The notes beneath the pieces are model-generated. The model saw only the letters and a list, made by a program, of their open reading frames with translations, searched no databases and was not told the origin of the DNA. A stretch of DNA of 64,000 nt from Saccharina japonica (Eukaryota > Sar > Phaeophyceae > Laminariales > Laminariaceae): positions 63,073 to 127,072 of the forward strand of contig MEHQ01004591.1 in assembly GCA_008828725.1 (NCBI GenBank), in the 5' to 3' direction. The position numbers and the translations under genes are program-made. This document shows positions 1 through 11,362 of the stretch, one piece after another (within the stretch, counting starts at the first letter, position 1; each line of letters starts with the position of its first letter).

Positions 1-1410
1 ACAATAAACCCACCGCAAAGTCTATTATATGAAATGAGGCGGACAATTGATTCCTATTGATAACATATCATTGCAATTGGAATTGCAAAGACAACAACAT
101 ATTGTAGTCCACCTGCTAATTGGAATTGCTTAGGCAATTGTTTTAGAGCTCTGTTGATTAACTGGAATGTCTCCTGCATCTGGGACCTACGTACAATGAA
201 CTATTGTTTTTACAGTAGATCTTCCGGAAGTTCATTTAAATTAAATTGGTCGAGATATTGCTTCCGTGGTGCATCTGTTAATATTAATGGTTCGGCCAGT
301 AGGTTTGTGCCCTGCCCTTAGATATTTTTTCAGCATTTGTTTCTGGTCTTGTCGACTAATTAGAATGGTTCAATAAAATCGTTTCTGCTCTGACCTTTCA
401 ATTGTAGTTGTTTCAAGAAATTATACCTGCTCTTGTCTATTACGAGGAATGGTTGGATCAATAGGTTTCTGCCCTGACCTTCCAATTGAAATCGTTTCAA
501 CACTTACTTTAAGGTCTTGCCGATCAATAGGAAAGGTTTGGTCAATAGGTTTCTGTCCTGACCTTCCAAATTATATTTTTGGTTGGTTCAATAGGGTTTG
601 TCCTGGTCTTCTAATTGTTAGTGTCCGATTTTTTTTTCTGACGTCAACAATTCCAATTAATAGACCGTACTAGAAATCATTTGGTTGGACAATTCCAATT
701 GATAGACATTACTCGAAACAATTTGGCTGGACAATTTCGACTAATAGATCTCACCCGAAATTATTTGACTGGGCAATTCCAATTCATAGACATCACTCGA
801 AATCATTTAGTTGGACGATTACATTTAATTGGCATCCTTCTAAATCAATTGTCTCGGCAATTCCAATTAGTAGACAGCACCCGAAATCAATTGTAGGCAC
901 ACTTCCAACTAGTAGACAGCACCCAAAACCAGTTGCCCGGACAATTTCAATTGGTATACTTATACTTCTATCGAATTCAATTGGTTGGGCAAATCCGACT
1001 AATAGACAGCATCCGACATTAATTGTAGCAACAATAGGACTACGATTGTAATACGAATGGTCCAAAGAATTGCCCAGGCCATTCCAATTAATTGACAGCA
1101 CCCAAAATCAATTGTCTGGGCAATTCCAATTGGTAGACAGCATCCAAAATTAACTACCTGGACATTTCAAATGAATATACTTCAATCAAAATCATTTGGT
1201 TGGGCAATTCCAATTAGTAGACTGCATTCAAAATGAATTCCGGACAATTCCATTTTATATATTCCAATCGAAATCATTTGGTTGGTCAATTCCAACTAGT
1301 AGACAACGCCCAAAAAGGATTGTAGTCACAATAGACTATAGAAATAGGAATTGCCCAGGGTGTTCTATTAATACAAATAATATGAAAGAGTTTTCTGCGA
1401 ATTACAATTG
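1..1410. repeat. 42-bp AATTG-rich minisatellite, higher-order copy 1
   Basis: The stretch is a degenerate tandem array. Units of about 42 bp contain a GGCAATTCCAATTAATAGAC-like core followed by a CACCC(A/G)AAATCAATTG-like segment. Successive GGCAATT starts were measured 42 bp apart (for example 1981, 2023 and 2065 in the continuation of the array). ORFs here are frames through the repeat and are not genes. The block from about 30 to 1400 is homologous to 2275-6400 once insertions are removed, so this is the first copy of a larger duplication. Confidence 0.85.
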
Positions 1411-2274
1411 ACTCGATTGTCTTTTGTGGCCCTTAATTCCAATTAACTAAAAAGGATCGAGCTCTGCCAGACAGACAATTTATATTAATAGATACCCACC
1501 ACAGGCACCAGGCTCTTAGTCCATTCAATTTATATCGATAAACTGTGCACCCACCTACATTAACTGTCAATTTCTGTTGATGGTATATAGAAGCAATTGG
1601 CATTAAGTGTTGTCTACGATACTCCATTGTTTAATCCATAGTCTATTGCAATTTACTATCCCATTCTATCGTAACGTTGGTAGCTTGTTGCAGCATATTG
1701 TGGGTGAAAATTGCCCAGGCAATTCCATTGAATTGGCATCCTTCTAAATCAATTGCGCCGGTAATTTATACCCTGGCAATTCCATTTAATAGACACCCTT
1801 CTGAACCAATTGTGCTGGCAATACACCCTCATAAATCAACTGTGCTGGCAATTCCATTCCATTGGTATCCTTCTACGAGTAAATCAATTGCGCGGGCAAT
1901 TACATTGTCCTGGCAATTCCATTTGATCCAATTGTGCTGGCAGTTCCATTTGATTGGCATCCTTCTAAATCAATTGCGCGGGCAATTACATTTAATAGAC
2001 ACCTTTCTAAACCAATTATGCTGGCAATTCCCGTTGATTGACATCCTTCTAAATCAATTGCGCGGGCAATTACATGTAATAGGCATGTCTCTAAACAATT
2101 TTCCTGGCAATTACATTTGTTTGACGACCTTCGAAAAAAATCAGTCATTTCCATTTAATAGACAATAATAATAATATGTTGCCGGCCAATTGATTCCGGA
2201 CGCTGCAATCGAAATTTGACAAATCAATGGATGCATGGGGATGTCATGTCTTGGAATTGCAAGAAAAGTCTGTT
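1411..2274. repeat. 42-bp minisatellite, spacer block between the two higher-order copies
   Basis: This continues the same AATTG-rich 42-bp array, most regularly at 1700-2130, where units end in CATCCTTCTAAATCAATTG. Around 1430-1680 the units are degenerate. No coding evidence is visible. Confidence 0.75.
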
Positions 2275-2313
2275 AATTAAAATGAGGCGGACAATTGATT
2301 CCCAACATATTAG

Positions 2314-2560
2314 ACGCATGCTACGGTAGAGGTGCAACATGTTTTTCAGAGTGTGGTCACTTGAGTAGCTCTCTATACCTCACCTAAACACCGATTTTGG
2401 AGGAAACCAAAAGTGCTACCCGATGAGCACCACCATGCCCTGAGTAAACGATGAACAATATTGCAACACAAGAATGAACGTCCGACGGTTTTGGGTTAAA
2501 GAACCCGACCATTCAGAGAAAAAAACAGCCAAAACGTGCTTCCTCTTTCGTAGCACGCGT
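2314..2560. mobile_element. MITE family A, copy A1
   Basis: This is a 247-bp non-autonomous element with terminal inverted repeats of about 20 bp (left ACGCATGCTACGGTAGAGGT; the right end is its complement with one change). The interior is shared with copies at 16.75, 17.3, 22.1 and 42.0 kb (GTGGTCACTTGAG, GGAGGAAACCAAAAGTGCT). It sits inside the 42-bp minisatellite and is absent from the paralogous position in copy 1. A clean target duplication is not evident for this copy. Confidence 0.8.
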
Positions 2561-3331
2561 CAGTATTGCAATTAGAATTGCAAATAAAACACATAGTGTA
2601 GTCCGCCCACTAATTGGAATTTCTTAGGCAATTGTTTTAGAGCTCTGTTAAATAACTGAAATTGTCTCCTGCAATGTTTCACTCCGGAGACCCCAATACT
2701 CTATTACTTTTTCAATAGGATACGGTACCTACCCACAATAGACTATTGTTGTTTTAGATATTTAAGAAGTCCATTTAAATGGAATTGGCCGAGACATTGC
2801 TTTCGTGGTGCATATATTAATAGGAATGGTTCGACGAATAGGTTTGTGTCCTGACCTTCCAATAAATGTTGTTTCAACAAATGTTTCTGGTCTTGTCTAG
2901 TAGTTGGAATGGTTCAGTCAAAACGTTTCTGCTCTGACCTCCACTTGTAATAGTTTTAATATTTTCTTTCCGTTCTTATCTATGAATAGGAATGGTTGGA
3001 TCAACAGGCTTCTGCCCCGACCTTCCAATTGAAATTATTTCGACAACTAGTTTAAAGTCTTGCCTATCAATAGCAATGGTTGGGTTAATAGGTTTCTGTC
3101 CTGACCATCCAAAATTAAATTGTTGGTTGGGTTAAATAGGCTTTGTCCCAATTCCAAATAATAGACCGTACTCAAAAGCATTCGGTTAGACAATTTCAAT
3201 TAATAGGCAGCACTCAAAAACATTTGCCTGAACACGTCCGATTAATCGATCGCACTCGAAATAATTTGACTGGGCTATTCAAATTCATGCACATCACTCG
3301 AAATTATTTAGTTGGACAATTGCATTCAATA

Positions 3332-5916
3332 CAGTACAGGACACCTAATAAGAAACAGGAATCTGGGCTCAGCCTGGATTTCCTATATTTTTCATTTTGT
3401 GAGCCTCTTTCTTATTGAGCCTCTTCCTTATTTTCCCGGGCAGAAATCGAAAATCGAGCTGGTTTCTTATTTTGTATAACTCATATTACAGTAATACCGC
3501 CATTGATCGTACGCCCCTCACTGATAGTGCATGCGCACGTTCGGCGTCCACTCTCTTCGGTGTATACTTTAAGTCTTACTGGGGTTTACTGACGCCGGGG
3601 GAACGTGCTCGGCAACGTAGTTGGAACGTTTCCGTTTTCGTCCCTTCCCCTTGCGTGAATCATTAGCCCCGGTAAGGTCCTCACAACTCTCTTCCCCGCC
3701 TTCACCCTCTCCCTTGCTTCCGGAAAGCTGCCCTCAACGAGATCACTATCGCGGTCAACATCTACATCGCGCACACCCGATTTATTTCTCCCTTCCTCGT
3801 CGTCACTCCCCTTCCACTATTTTTCCGCTCCTGCCCCTTCCGCACTCTCACTGCCACTGCTGCTGCTGTTCTCTTTTAAACCGCTTTCTTCGCTGTGACC
3901 ATGTTCCCCCCTTCCTCTTCCTTCCTGTCTCCCTTCCACGCTGCCATATCCTCCCTCATCATTGTCTTCCTATGTCTTCCTTAGCATGTCCAGTGCGACC
4001 GCCCCGGTCGATGTCCCTGTTGCCCACTCCCTGCGGTGGCGCCCGTAGCTCACATCGAAGCATTCTCGAAAGCGAAGTAGCCTTACCCAGTAGCACCCGC
4101 GAATCTTAGGCTGCGGCCTCGTCAACAGCAGTGTACCTCCCGAGTGGAAGCCTCATACTGAGCGTTGCGCCGGTTCGCTCGATTAACACCCTATAGTCGT
4201 AATCTTGGCGTGTCCGTGCCTGTGCCCGTCGTGTGATGAAACCTTTCACCCACCCCAACACCCGGCACAGCATGATGTGCCACTTCACGAGTGATGCATC
4301 GAGGGCCGGAGGAGGTGAACGGTTAAACGCATAACCCGGTTGGCATTCCAGGGGCAGTGTTGTTTCATCAGCATCGAGGTCATCATCATCGCCAAGCATA
4401 GCTACGTCGTCCAATCCACGAAGTCCCCCGGGGTTGTCCCCCTCCGTTTCGTCCTCGTCCTCCTCGTCGCTCGATCCTTCGGGGTGGTCTTCGTTCGGGA
4501 GAGTAAAGGGCTGCACGTCATTCGGGAGTTGCTTGCCGTCATTGGCGCCCATGAACGTGTACGGTCCGTCCATGCCTTCGAGGCTGATGAGGATATAGTC
4601 GGTACCGTCTGCTGTCATCGCAAGCACAGTCTTTTCAAACAGGCGTCTACATTAGAGCTGGTCCGAAACAACTTTTTCGACGGCCTCACCCACCCAGTGC
4701 ACCAGCAAGACCCTACGGTCGGAGGCAGACAGCTTGCTGGTGTCCCACGTTTCCACTTTGTCACCCTTCTCCAATCATGCCTAGAGAGCCTTCCCCTCAC
4801 CCAACTTGACCAGCCGCTCGTATCCTGCATCGACCGGATACACCGCATCGGTGCACCCTCGTGGCAGCAGCCACAACAGAGCGTTGCATCCCTCCTTGAG
4901 TCTTTTCTTGAACTCTTCTGTCGTCTGCCCGTGCAGATTGTCAGCGAAACGGATGGACTGCTCCGGTGGCTTCACGCCAAAACCGCCTGTGATGGCGGCC
5001 TTGAACGTTTTCTCTACCGACCGGTTGCAGTAGTCGCACGTGCTTGGGCTCTGCCACTTTCGACGGTGTGGGACTCGCCGGAGGCTTCGGCCCTGGCATA
5101 GGTGCAGTTATCGAGCCACTCGTGTCCGATCGCGATGGAAGAACTAAACGAAGAAGCTCCCGAGCTCGTTGTTGTGCTCCTCTTCCTTGGGGGAGCCGTC
5201 ACATCGTAGCCCAAGCGTAGCCCCCACAGCGTGTCAAGTTTGGAAAATGTTTCTGGAGAAACCCCGCGTTCGCGCGCGGCGCTCTTTAACTCATCGAACT
5301 GCTGCGTATTCAAGGTTGTCCTTGTGTCTCAATTCACCCAATGTGGAGAGCGATTTGAGTCTGGCCGTGAACGCAACTGGCAAAATGAGGGCCGCAAGAT
5401 CTGTGTCCTGGGTCTGCTATAGTACTACGGGCTGCTTTTCACCTCTGTCATATCTCTCCTCCCTGCGGGGATGCTTTACACAAATATACCCAGTACACCG
5501 TTTGCGGGGTTCGCGTCGAAAAACACGTTTTTGTGGGGTGAAACAAATTGAAAATATGAAACGGCAAAAAAACAAAATGCGTTGAAAAAATACAAAATCT
5601 ACGAGTACACACTGCTGTAACGTATCATTATTATTATTATGCTTGCCATCCGACAATGTGTAGTGTTGTTCCAAAAAAGACTCAGGGAACAGTCATAATT
5701 GAAAAAATATGTTCGCTGAAAACCTGAAAGATGTTTGTTACTCGCGGCCACCAGGGGCAAGCAGCAGGGTTTCTCGGAGGCGTCGGGGATTCGCCCCAGG
5801 GGGGTAATAGGCCTTTCTTATTTTGCAGCGGGGGCCCAGCCTCGCGTCTCTTATTTTTTGGGAAATGTCAGCCTGGCTTTCTTATGAGCCTGTTTCTTAT
5901 TAGGTGTCCCGTACTG
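3332..5916 (-). mobile_element. pogo-like (Tc1/mariner superfamily) DNA transposon, degraded
   Basis: The 2585-bp element is bounded by TA dinucleotides (3330-3331 and 5917-5918) and 28-bp terminal inverted repeats starting CAGTACAGGACACCTAATAA. The other end differs at one position, CAGTACGGG. The minus strand carries a DDE transposase remnant. The paralogous site in minisatellite copy 1 (about 820-850) has an uninterrupted sequence, consistent with insertion at a single TA. TA duplication, CAGT termini and a CENP-B/jerky-type DDE domain together indicate the pogo group. Near-identical TIRs suggest a fairly recent insertion, although the transposase is already broken. Smaller relatives lie at 13054-13228 and about 63218-63470. 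Confidence 0.85.
4106..5313 (-). pseudogene. DDE_1-type transposase of the pogo-like element
   Basis: Read on the minus strand, the segment 4975-4781 contains ADNLHGQTTEEF, then LPRGCTDAVYPVDAGY. These fit the DN..H and P(V/I)DAG motifs that hold the second and third acidic residues of the DDE_1 domain of CENP-B/pogo transposases. The upstream part begins MNTQQFDELKSAARERG (5313). The downstream part (4627-4106) has a long Asp/Glu-rich stretch and ends in a basic, tryptophan-containing segment. Between 4800 and 4620 the reading frame that continues from KLGEGKAL contains in-frame stops, and the N-terminal part is in another frame, so the gene is not intact. I could not locate the first catalytic Asp. 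The whole ORF lies inside the TIR-bounded element. Confidence 0.7.
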
Positions 5917-6410
5917 TAGATCGCATTCGAAAACAATTGTCTCGGCAATTACATTAAATGCCTCGCCAATTAAATAAATTGTCTCGGGATTTCCAATTGA
6001 TAGACAGCACCCGAAATCAAGTATTGTAGGCACAATTCCATTTAGTAGACAGCAGCCAAAATGAGTTTCCCGGAGAATTCCAATTAGTATACTTAATCTA
6101 AATAATTTGGTTGGGCTAATCCAATTAATACAGCATCGGAAATCAATTGTAGCCACGATATACTATTGTAATAGGAATTGTCTAAAGAATTGCACAGGCA
6201 ATTCCAATTAATAGACAACACCCAAAATCTATTGTCCGGACAATTCCAATTAGTAGACAGTATCCAAAATGAATTGCCCGGACAATCCCAATCAATATAT
6301 ACTTCAATCGAAATCATTTTGCTGCGCAATTCCAATTAACAGACAGAAAGCAAAAATAATTGTAGACACAATAGACTATTGAAGTAGGAGTTATCCAGGG
6401 TGCGATAATA

Positions 6411-7620
6411 TAACAGAACAGGAGATATTGCTATATTTCGTCCGTTGGTACTGCTCGTGCTGGAAGTTTTTGTTAGACCAGAGTACTCATCATATGCCCA
6501 GTGTTCTCTGGGTACGAAGCATACTGCGACAACCGGTGCAACGTGTCGACTTTCGCATGCCCCTTTATGTGCAAACGATCATTCACAAATAGATGGTCCC
6601 ACGATGAGTGAAATTTGGAGCAAATTGGTTTCGGTGGGGTCAACTGGGGTACATATGGTCGTTATTGTCGAAGGGCCTTTTGTCCAAACCAAATCCCAGG
6701 GTTTTTATTTTGTTTTGTTCTCACTACGTTAATGAATGTAACAAGCGCTCCAGATGTTTCGCTCTCTGTTAAGATTCACAAAGTGTGACATAACGCCGCC
6801 GTAACTTGATTAAAATCTTCTCAAATTGAGTTAATCTGGACAATCTGGAAAACAACAACGCGTTAATGACGGCCATAGAGTTACTTGCAATATTTCGGGA
6901 CTAATTACTCGTAGGTTTGTTATACGTAGTCATTACAACAGTAGGTGTACCATTTTTCCTATCGCATTTTTTTTCCTCCTGAAGTAATACTCCATTCCAG
7001 AGTTATTGGAACCTGTCCTGGGACGACATACTTGCACTGTGTGGCAATGAGTTAACGTGATAACAACAACAACTAACTGCGAGTACTCGCAGTCGTTCGT
7101 TCTGTATTGCCTGTACTCCTAGTATTCCGGGGCGTGATAATGCAGGTATACTGCCTGTACTCAAGAGTTCTGTACTCCCACTAAGCGCAGTATTTGGGCT
7201 TTCGGTACTACTGTTACTCCTACTAACGGCAGTATTTGGCCCGCCAGTTATTTAGTACTCTCAGTACCCGGAGTACGAAATGTTTAAAGCTCACCTCAAA
7301 AATATGTACTCGTGCTTTCAGTTTCCGATTGTAGACAATAACGGATTAAGTCGCGATCACTCGTCGTTGGAATGGGACGCAGTTAGATGCAATGAGCACC
7401 ACTTGGGCCCTCATCCGTCTTGGTTCTGTTGCTGCCTCGGGAAATGCTTATTCCTCTTGATATTGTTGTAGTTTGTTAGCATATGGACGTTGAGATCCAT
7501 ACGTATCTATTGTGATGTGCAGTCACTTCGCACTGATACGAGTATATGAGTATCTTCGTCTAGATATTCGGGTAAATGCATTATGCGCGTAGATTACGAG
7601 TTTGTCTTACTCGATGCGAT
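6411..7620. other. unassigned intergenic sequence with loose GTACTC repeats
   Basis: 6445-6732 (+) is an open frame of 95 codons with no recognisable motif or flanking gene structure, and I do not call it a gene. 7080-7280 contains scattered TACTC/GAGTA/CAGTATT words resembling the palindrome-rich clusters at 18.8 and 19.2 kb. Nothing else is recognised. Confidence 0.4.
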
Positions 7621-7625
7621 CTAAT

Positions 7626-7963
7626 CGGTCGCCCCGGTGGGCTAGCAGGTAACCACGAAGCCTGTAAGCGTCAAGAAAGCGAGTTCGAGCCCCGCCGAGT
7701 GCATGCTCTTATGGCACTTTTTTTCGCAAAAAATATATCTTGACTAGCAGAAAGCGCGAGAGCGTGAGTTAGCAAAATTCGATGAAAGTCGACGAGCGTT
7801 GGGAAGGCTGAACCCTCTGCGCGATAAAAATGAAGGCACGAACCGTAGTGGGGGAGGAGGGAGAGGAACCCACTTTGTGACCCCGGATCTGAGTTACGAC
7901 TAGGGAGGGAGAGACGGAAGTGCGAAGATAATAAATGGGAAGGAAAATAAATAAATAAAAAAT
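7626..7963 (+). mobile_element. tRNA-derived SINE, copy S1
   Basis: The element starts with a tRNA-like head, GGTCGCCCCGGTGGGCTAGC, followed by a B-box-like GTTCGAGCCCC about 50 bp on. The body is shared with copies at 33.0-33.4 and 51.16-51.5 kb (GCGATAAAAATGAAGGCA, GTGGGGGAGGAGGGAGAGGA, CTTTGTGACCCCGGATCTGA). The 3' end is A-rich (AAATAAATAAATAAAAAAT). Structure and repetition show a SINE and not a functional tRNA. Confidence 0.75.
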
Positions 7964-8139
7964 TGTATGTCTAAAACATCTTCATCAGGAACGATGCTGA
8001 GAACATTCCTAGAACGTTACTATAACGTTGTAGATAACATTTCAGGGAACGGTACACAGTACGGTAGAATGTAACTGTTCGTAGCATGGGCATTGTACCG
8101 AGATGGTCAGGTGCAGGCATCCCCCACCTCGATCACTCT

Positions 8140-8195
8140 ACTCCTCTCTTCTCTCTTCTCCTCTTCTCTTCTCTTCTCTTCTTCTCCTTTTCCAT
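8140..8195 (+). repeat. CTCTT-type pyrimidine microsatellite
   Basis: The stretch consists of imperfect (TCTTC/CTCTT)n repeats with a strong strand bias. No gene is associated. Confidence 0.7.
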
Positions 8196-8259
8196 TGATC
8201 CCTGAGATCAATCTTCTTTCCATTATGGCCGCATAAGCGCCTTTTCAAACCATGATTTT

Positions 8260-9372
8260 TCTTCTTCACAAGTGATCTTCACAGACACTTCGGTGCCACC
8301 TCTGCCATCTCTCTCCACAGAGACAGATCCTCGACACACGCGTCATTCTTTCATAGTTTGGGTGGTACTTGGAGCAATCCTCCTTGCGGTGTCCAAACTT
8401 TCTGCAGATGTAGCACTGCGCACGACTCATCCCACGGTAGGGGCGAAGCAGATTTTTCTGAGCTCCTCACATGAAGAGCTCAATGTATCACCCGAAACAT
8501 GACTTCAGAAACATTCGTTCGCGCAGCCCGACCAAAACTTTTAATGCGGTAGTCCCAAAACAAAAGTACCAGTAAAATATTAACAGTATCCGGTAGTTAC
8601 TCACGTAAAAGGAGCTCAACCGGTCAGAAACATTGGAGTCAAAAAGTGGTACCCCTACCGTGGGATTGCTCGCACCACCGAGGTCACCCAGCGCTTGCAT
8701 GGCGACGCCGCGGCCCGCAATCGAAGATGTGTTCGAACGACGTGAGAGGAGATCCGCGTACATGTTGCGCATCGTTGATTTAATATCCTCCAGCCCGAAC
8801 TCGCGGTCTGTGAAGCTGGTGTTGCGGACGAAATCGTAGTCGGGCGTTAGGGCGTTGAGTAGAAGGTCGTCGAACCAACCGGGGGAAATGAACTCCCCCA
8901 TACCGTGAAGGCGGTCTCTCGCTGTCTCCATGATGTCCAGAAAGCTGTCTGGATCCTGCCCCTGCGCCATCTTGTTCTTGGTTAGTTCCTCGTATAGTTC
9001 CTGGCGAGTGGCGTTACTGACGGCGCCGTACTTCTCCTCGAGTGCCTTTCAAGCCGCGTGTCCGTCTCCAAGTCCATCCTCCGGTGCCTTGCCCTCATGG
9101 TGTCGTACAACCCTTGTGGCTCCCCCATTTTCAGCTAAGAAGAGGACAGAGTAGGAGTTGGCGTTGTTGCGTTGCCTCTTGGCCACGTTCCCGCCTGCCG
9201 CTGGGTCGGGCTGTTCCTGCCCCGTGAGTACGCCATATACATCTGGAGCGGACATACGGAGGTGAACCTTCACCCTTGTTTTCCAGTCTCGATAGTCGTG
9301 CTTGTCCTTCCCGTCAAACCGCGGGAGGCCCTTCACCATAGTCGCTACCTTGTTGGTGCTGTTGTATGCCAT
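8260..9372 (-). mobile_element. Ty1/copia LTR retrotransposon fossil (gag part only), with a MITE inside
   Basis: On the minus strand a gag-type protein begins at 9372 (MAYNSTNKVATMVKGLPRFDG). Further on comes a segment with helical gag-like composition around 8970-8665. On the far side of an inserted MITE lies a CCHC zinc knuckle (CYICRKFGHRKEDC, about 8390-8350), which is the nucleocapsid part. Protease, integrase and reverse transcriptase are not seen and no LTR pair was recognised. The fossil is a broken fragment with several breaks, including the MITE insertion. It is older than the MITE. Confidence 0.7.
8431..8664. mobile_element. MITE family B, copy B1, inserted in the copia fossil
   Basis: The element is about 234 bp with inverted termini CCCACGGTAGGGGC / ACCCCTACCGTGGG. 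Its interior (GAGCTCCTCACATGAAGAGC, CACCCGAAACATGACTTC) is shared with 20.52-20.81 kb and partly with family A, so A and B are related. It separates the gag region from its zinc knuckle. A target duplication is not clear. Confidence 0.75.
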
Positions 9373-9399
9373 CTTGTTATTGCGCCGCGCCTAAAGTAT

Positions 9400-9830
9400 G
9401 AGTAGTATGAACGAACCGCAACCTTCGAAAATTCCTGAGATTTGAAGGAAAATTCCTTGCCGTACGAGTACTTGGTACTTGGTACGAGCGTTTAGAACTT
9501 TGCGTGTGTCTTAGCTGCGTGTGGTGAGCTTTCAGCCACGCTTGTGGGCTTCGAATACTGTAACTTTACAGTATGTACTTGCTTGCTCCATGGGGAGCTC
9601 CTGCCACGACGCGGTGGGCTTTCTTATACGAACCAAACACTTGTTTCCAATTTTCGCCTCGAGAATAGCAACTTTGCAACGCTCGATCCGAGTATAAACT
9701 GAAAAATGCGGTTACGAATACTCGCGCTTCGAACCAGTAATGGCTCGGAGCACTGATGCAGATATATGCTGTCTCCTATGTCTGTATTCGGTACACGCGC
9801 CCATTCTAAGGTAGTATGGTTCTATCAGTA
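9400..9830. other. unassigned stretch upstream of the copia fossil
   Basis: The stretch is rich in short GTACTTGGTAC-like words. It may include the old 5' part of the copia element, but no matching LTR was found in the window. Confidence 0.3.
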
Positions 9831-10049
9831 GTAGTACTGTAGATGATCAGTCTTGCTAAGCCGCTTTTTGACTCTCTGTTGATTTCTCGCTTTGTTCTCT
9901 GTAGCCTCCTGACTCCTGATAGACTCGCCGATGATGCAGCAAGCAATCTCCTTCGCAGCAATATTTAGCCAGCTGTATGTCTTCAGAAACGCCTTCCGGA
10001 TGACCCTGTGATGTGCGCACCGCGCTCTCGAGGCTGATAACCTATTCGG

Positions 10050-11195
10050 AATTCGTGTTGGTACACCCTTGGTAGGTGGTAGCACAGGCTTGCGCTGGCA
10101 TGTAGCTGTCAAACCACCTGGCTGGCGTCTTGAAAGTGCAGAAGAAGGTTTACCTTTCCTCGAGCGAGAACTGACAGCAAGGGGGATACACCTCAACCCG
10201 CGCAAGACGGTTGCCTTGGCCCCGAAGGGACACGTGCCCACGCCGGAAGCGATATCACTTTTGGCAGGAGTCGGTGTCCGCATAGCGGACGATGGAGGGA
10301 TAAAGGTGGTTGGAGTGCCCGTCGGCACTGACGAGTTTGCGATAGAGAGCGCAATAGGGATCGTGCGCGTGGGGGAGGGCGGAACAATTCGCGCAGATGC
10401 TGCCACGAATGCCGGATAAACAAGCGGCCATCTTCATAGCCATCGGCTCTACTGTGCAACAAACCACGTATGTCGAGTGGGTGATGGACCCAAAGCTATC
10501 CCTGCCAGCTTTTCGACGGGCAGATAATGGAGCAATGTGGATGATCGAAAATCCTCCCGAGCTTCCTGGAAAGCCACGGAGGAATGGACGTTTTTCGAGG
10601 AGGGGTGAATGGAGGAACAGCTCACACTGTTACCCCACAAACGTGCGCAGGCTATAGCTTGTCAACGGGAGAAGGAAGATTCGGAATGTCGTCGGCGGAA
10701 CTATGCGAGAGAGGAGGCCTCCCAGACGCGTCGGCATTGGATTTCCGACACTAAATTATACTCATTGACGTCACCTACGCGGTCCCCCAAGCAGGGGTTC
10801 ACCTGCGTACCGGAAGTGCTGACCAAGATGCATCAGCTGCTTCAACTTCTGAGGCGCGAAAGCGCAACCACTACGCTCGCGTTCGACGTGTGTCCTTCGA
10901 CGAGCGTAGCCACAAACTCGGCACCCTTAAAGTTGTGGGCGTCTTGGAAAGGAAGGTAGCGAATGCATCGACCAGCTGGCGACGAGTGTGGTTGGGGGAA
11001 GGGATGGGGGGGCAATGGCCAAGAAAGCCACCCGCAAGGAACGCCTTCTACAGATCATTTCGGTGACCTCGCAGGTTGCCATTTCACGCCGAAATCACCG
11101 GTACAAGCCCGCATTACGGGACCGACAAGCGAGGAGAGGGAGGAGGGGATATGAGGGGGGGCTGATGCCGATGACGTGGGGTTGGCACCTATAGA
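10050..11195 (+). mobile_element. LINE (non-LTR retrotransposon) reverse-transcriptase remnant
   Basis: Plus-strand frames contain a piece typical of the thumb side of a LINE reverse transcriptase: RGIHLNPRKTVALAPKGH, then KVVGVPVGTDEFAIE (10177-10355). From 10397 the next frame gives MPDKQAAIFIAIGSTVQQTT and YVEWVMDPKLSLPAFRRADN. The 3' part (to about 11195, ending near MPMTWGW) continues in yet other frames. The reading frame changes near 10390 and again near 10660, and no upstream YVDD catalytic block is present. This is therefore a truncated, frameshifted copy and not a working gene. The LINE assignment is by motif memory; no database check was made. Confidence 0.6.
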
Positions 11196-11362
11196 TACCG
11201 AGTAGGGGGTTATAAGAACTGAACGGAAGAAGGATAGTAAAGGGTTGAGTTTTTCTGCCTACGATAGAGTGGGGAGGGAAATGAGTTTGAGGGTTTATTG
11301 ATTTGGGATTTTGTAGGCCGGTCGTCGCGAGGCATCTTGAGGTGCAGGGTGCATCGATACTT
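11196..11362. other. possible LINE 3' tail, otherwise featureless
   Basis: The stretch is G/T-rich and follows the reverse-transcriptase remnant. No poly(A) tail or coding motif can be assigned. Confidence 0.25.

Larger units (their letters stand above)
2275..6410. repeat. 42-bp minisatellite, higher-order copy 2 (split by two insertions)
   Basis: From the ATGAGGCGGACAATTGATTC block (2275) onward the sequence tracks copy 1: 31 matches 2276, 241 matches about 2776, 681 matches about 3160 and 855-1130 matches about 5945-6240. Two insertions absent from copy 1 interrupt it, a MITE at 2314-2560 and a pogo-like element at 3332-5916. The array fades out near 6400. Confidence 0.8.

Noticed and set aside
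4340-5101. 253-codon plus-strand frame inside the pogo-like element
   Set aside because: It is the antisense shadow of the minus-strand transposase, which has the DDE motifs.
1-6410. CRISPR-like array
   Set aside because: The 42-bp units are contiguous and diverged, without constant repeats separated by unique spacers, and the context is eukaryotic.
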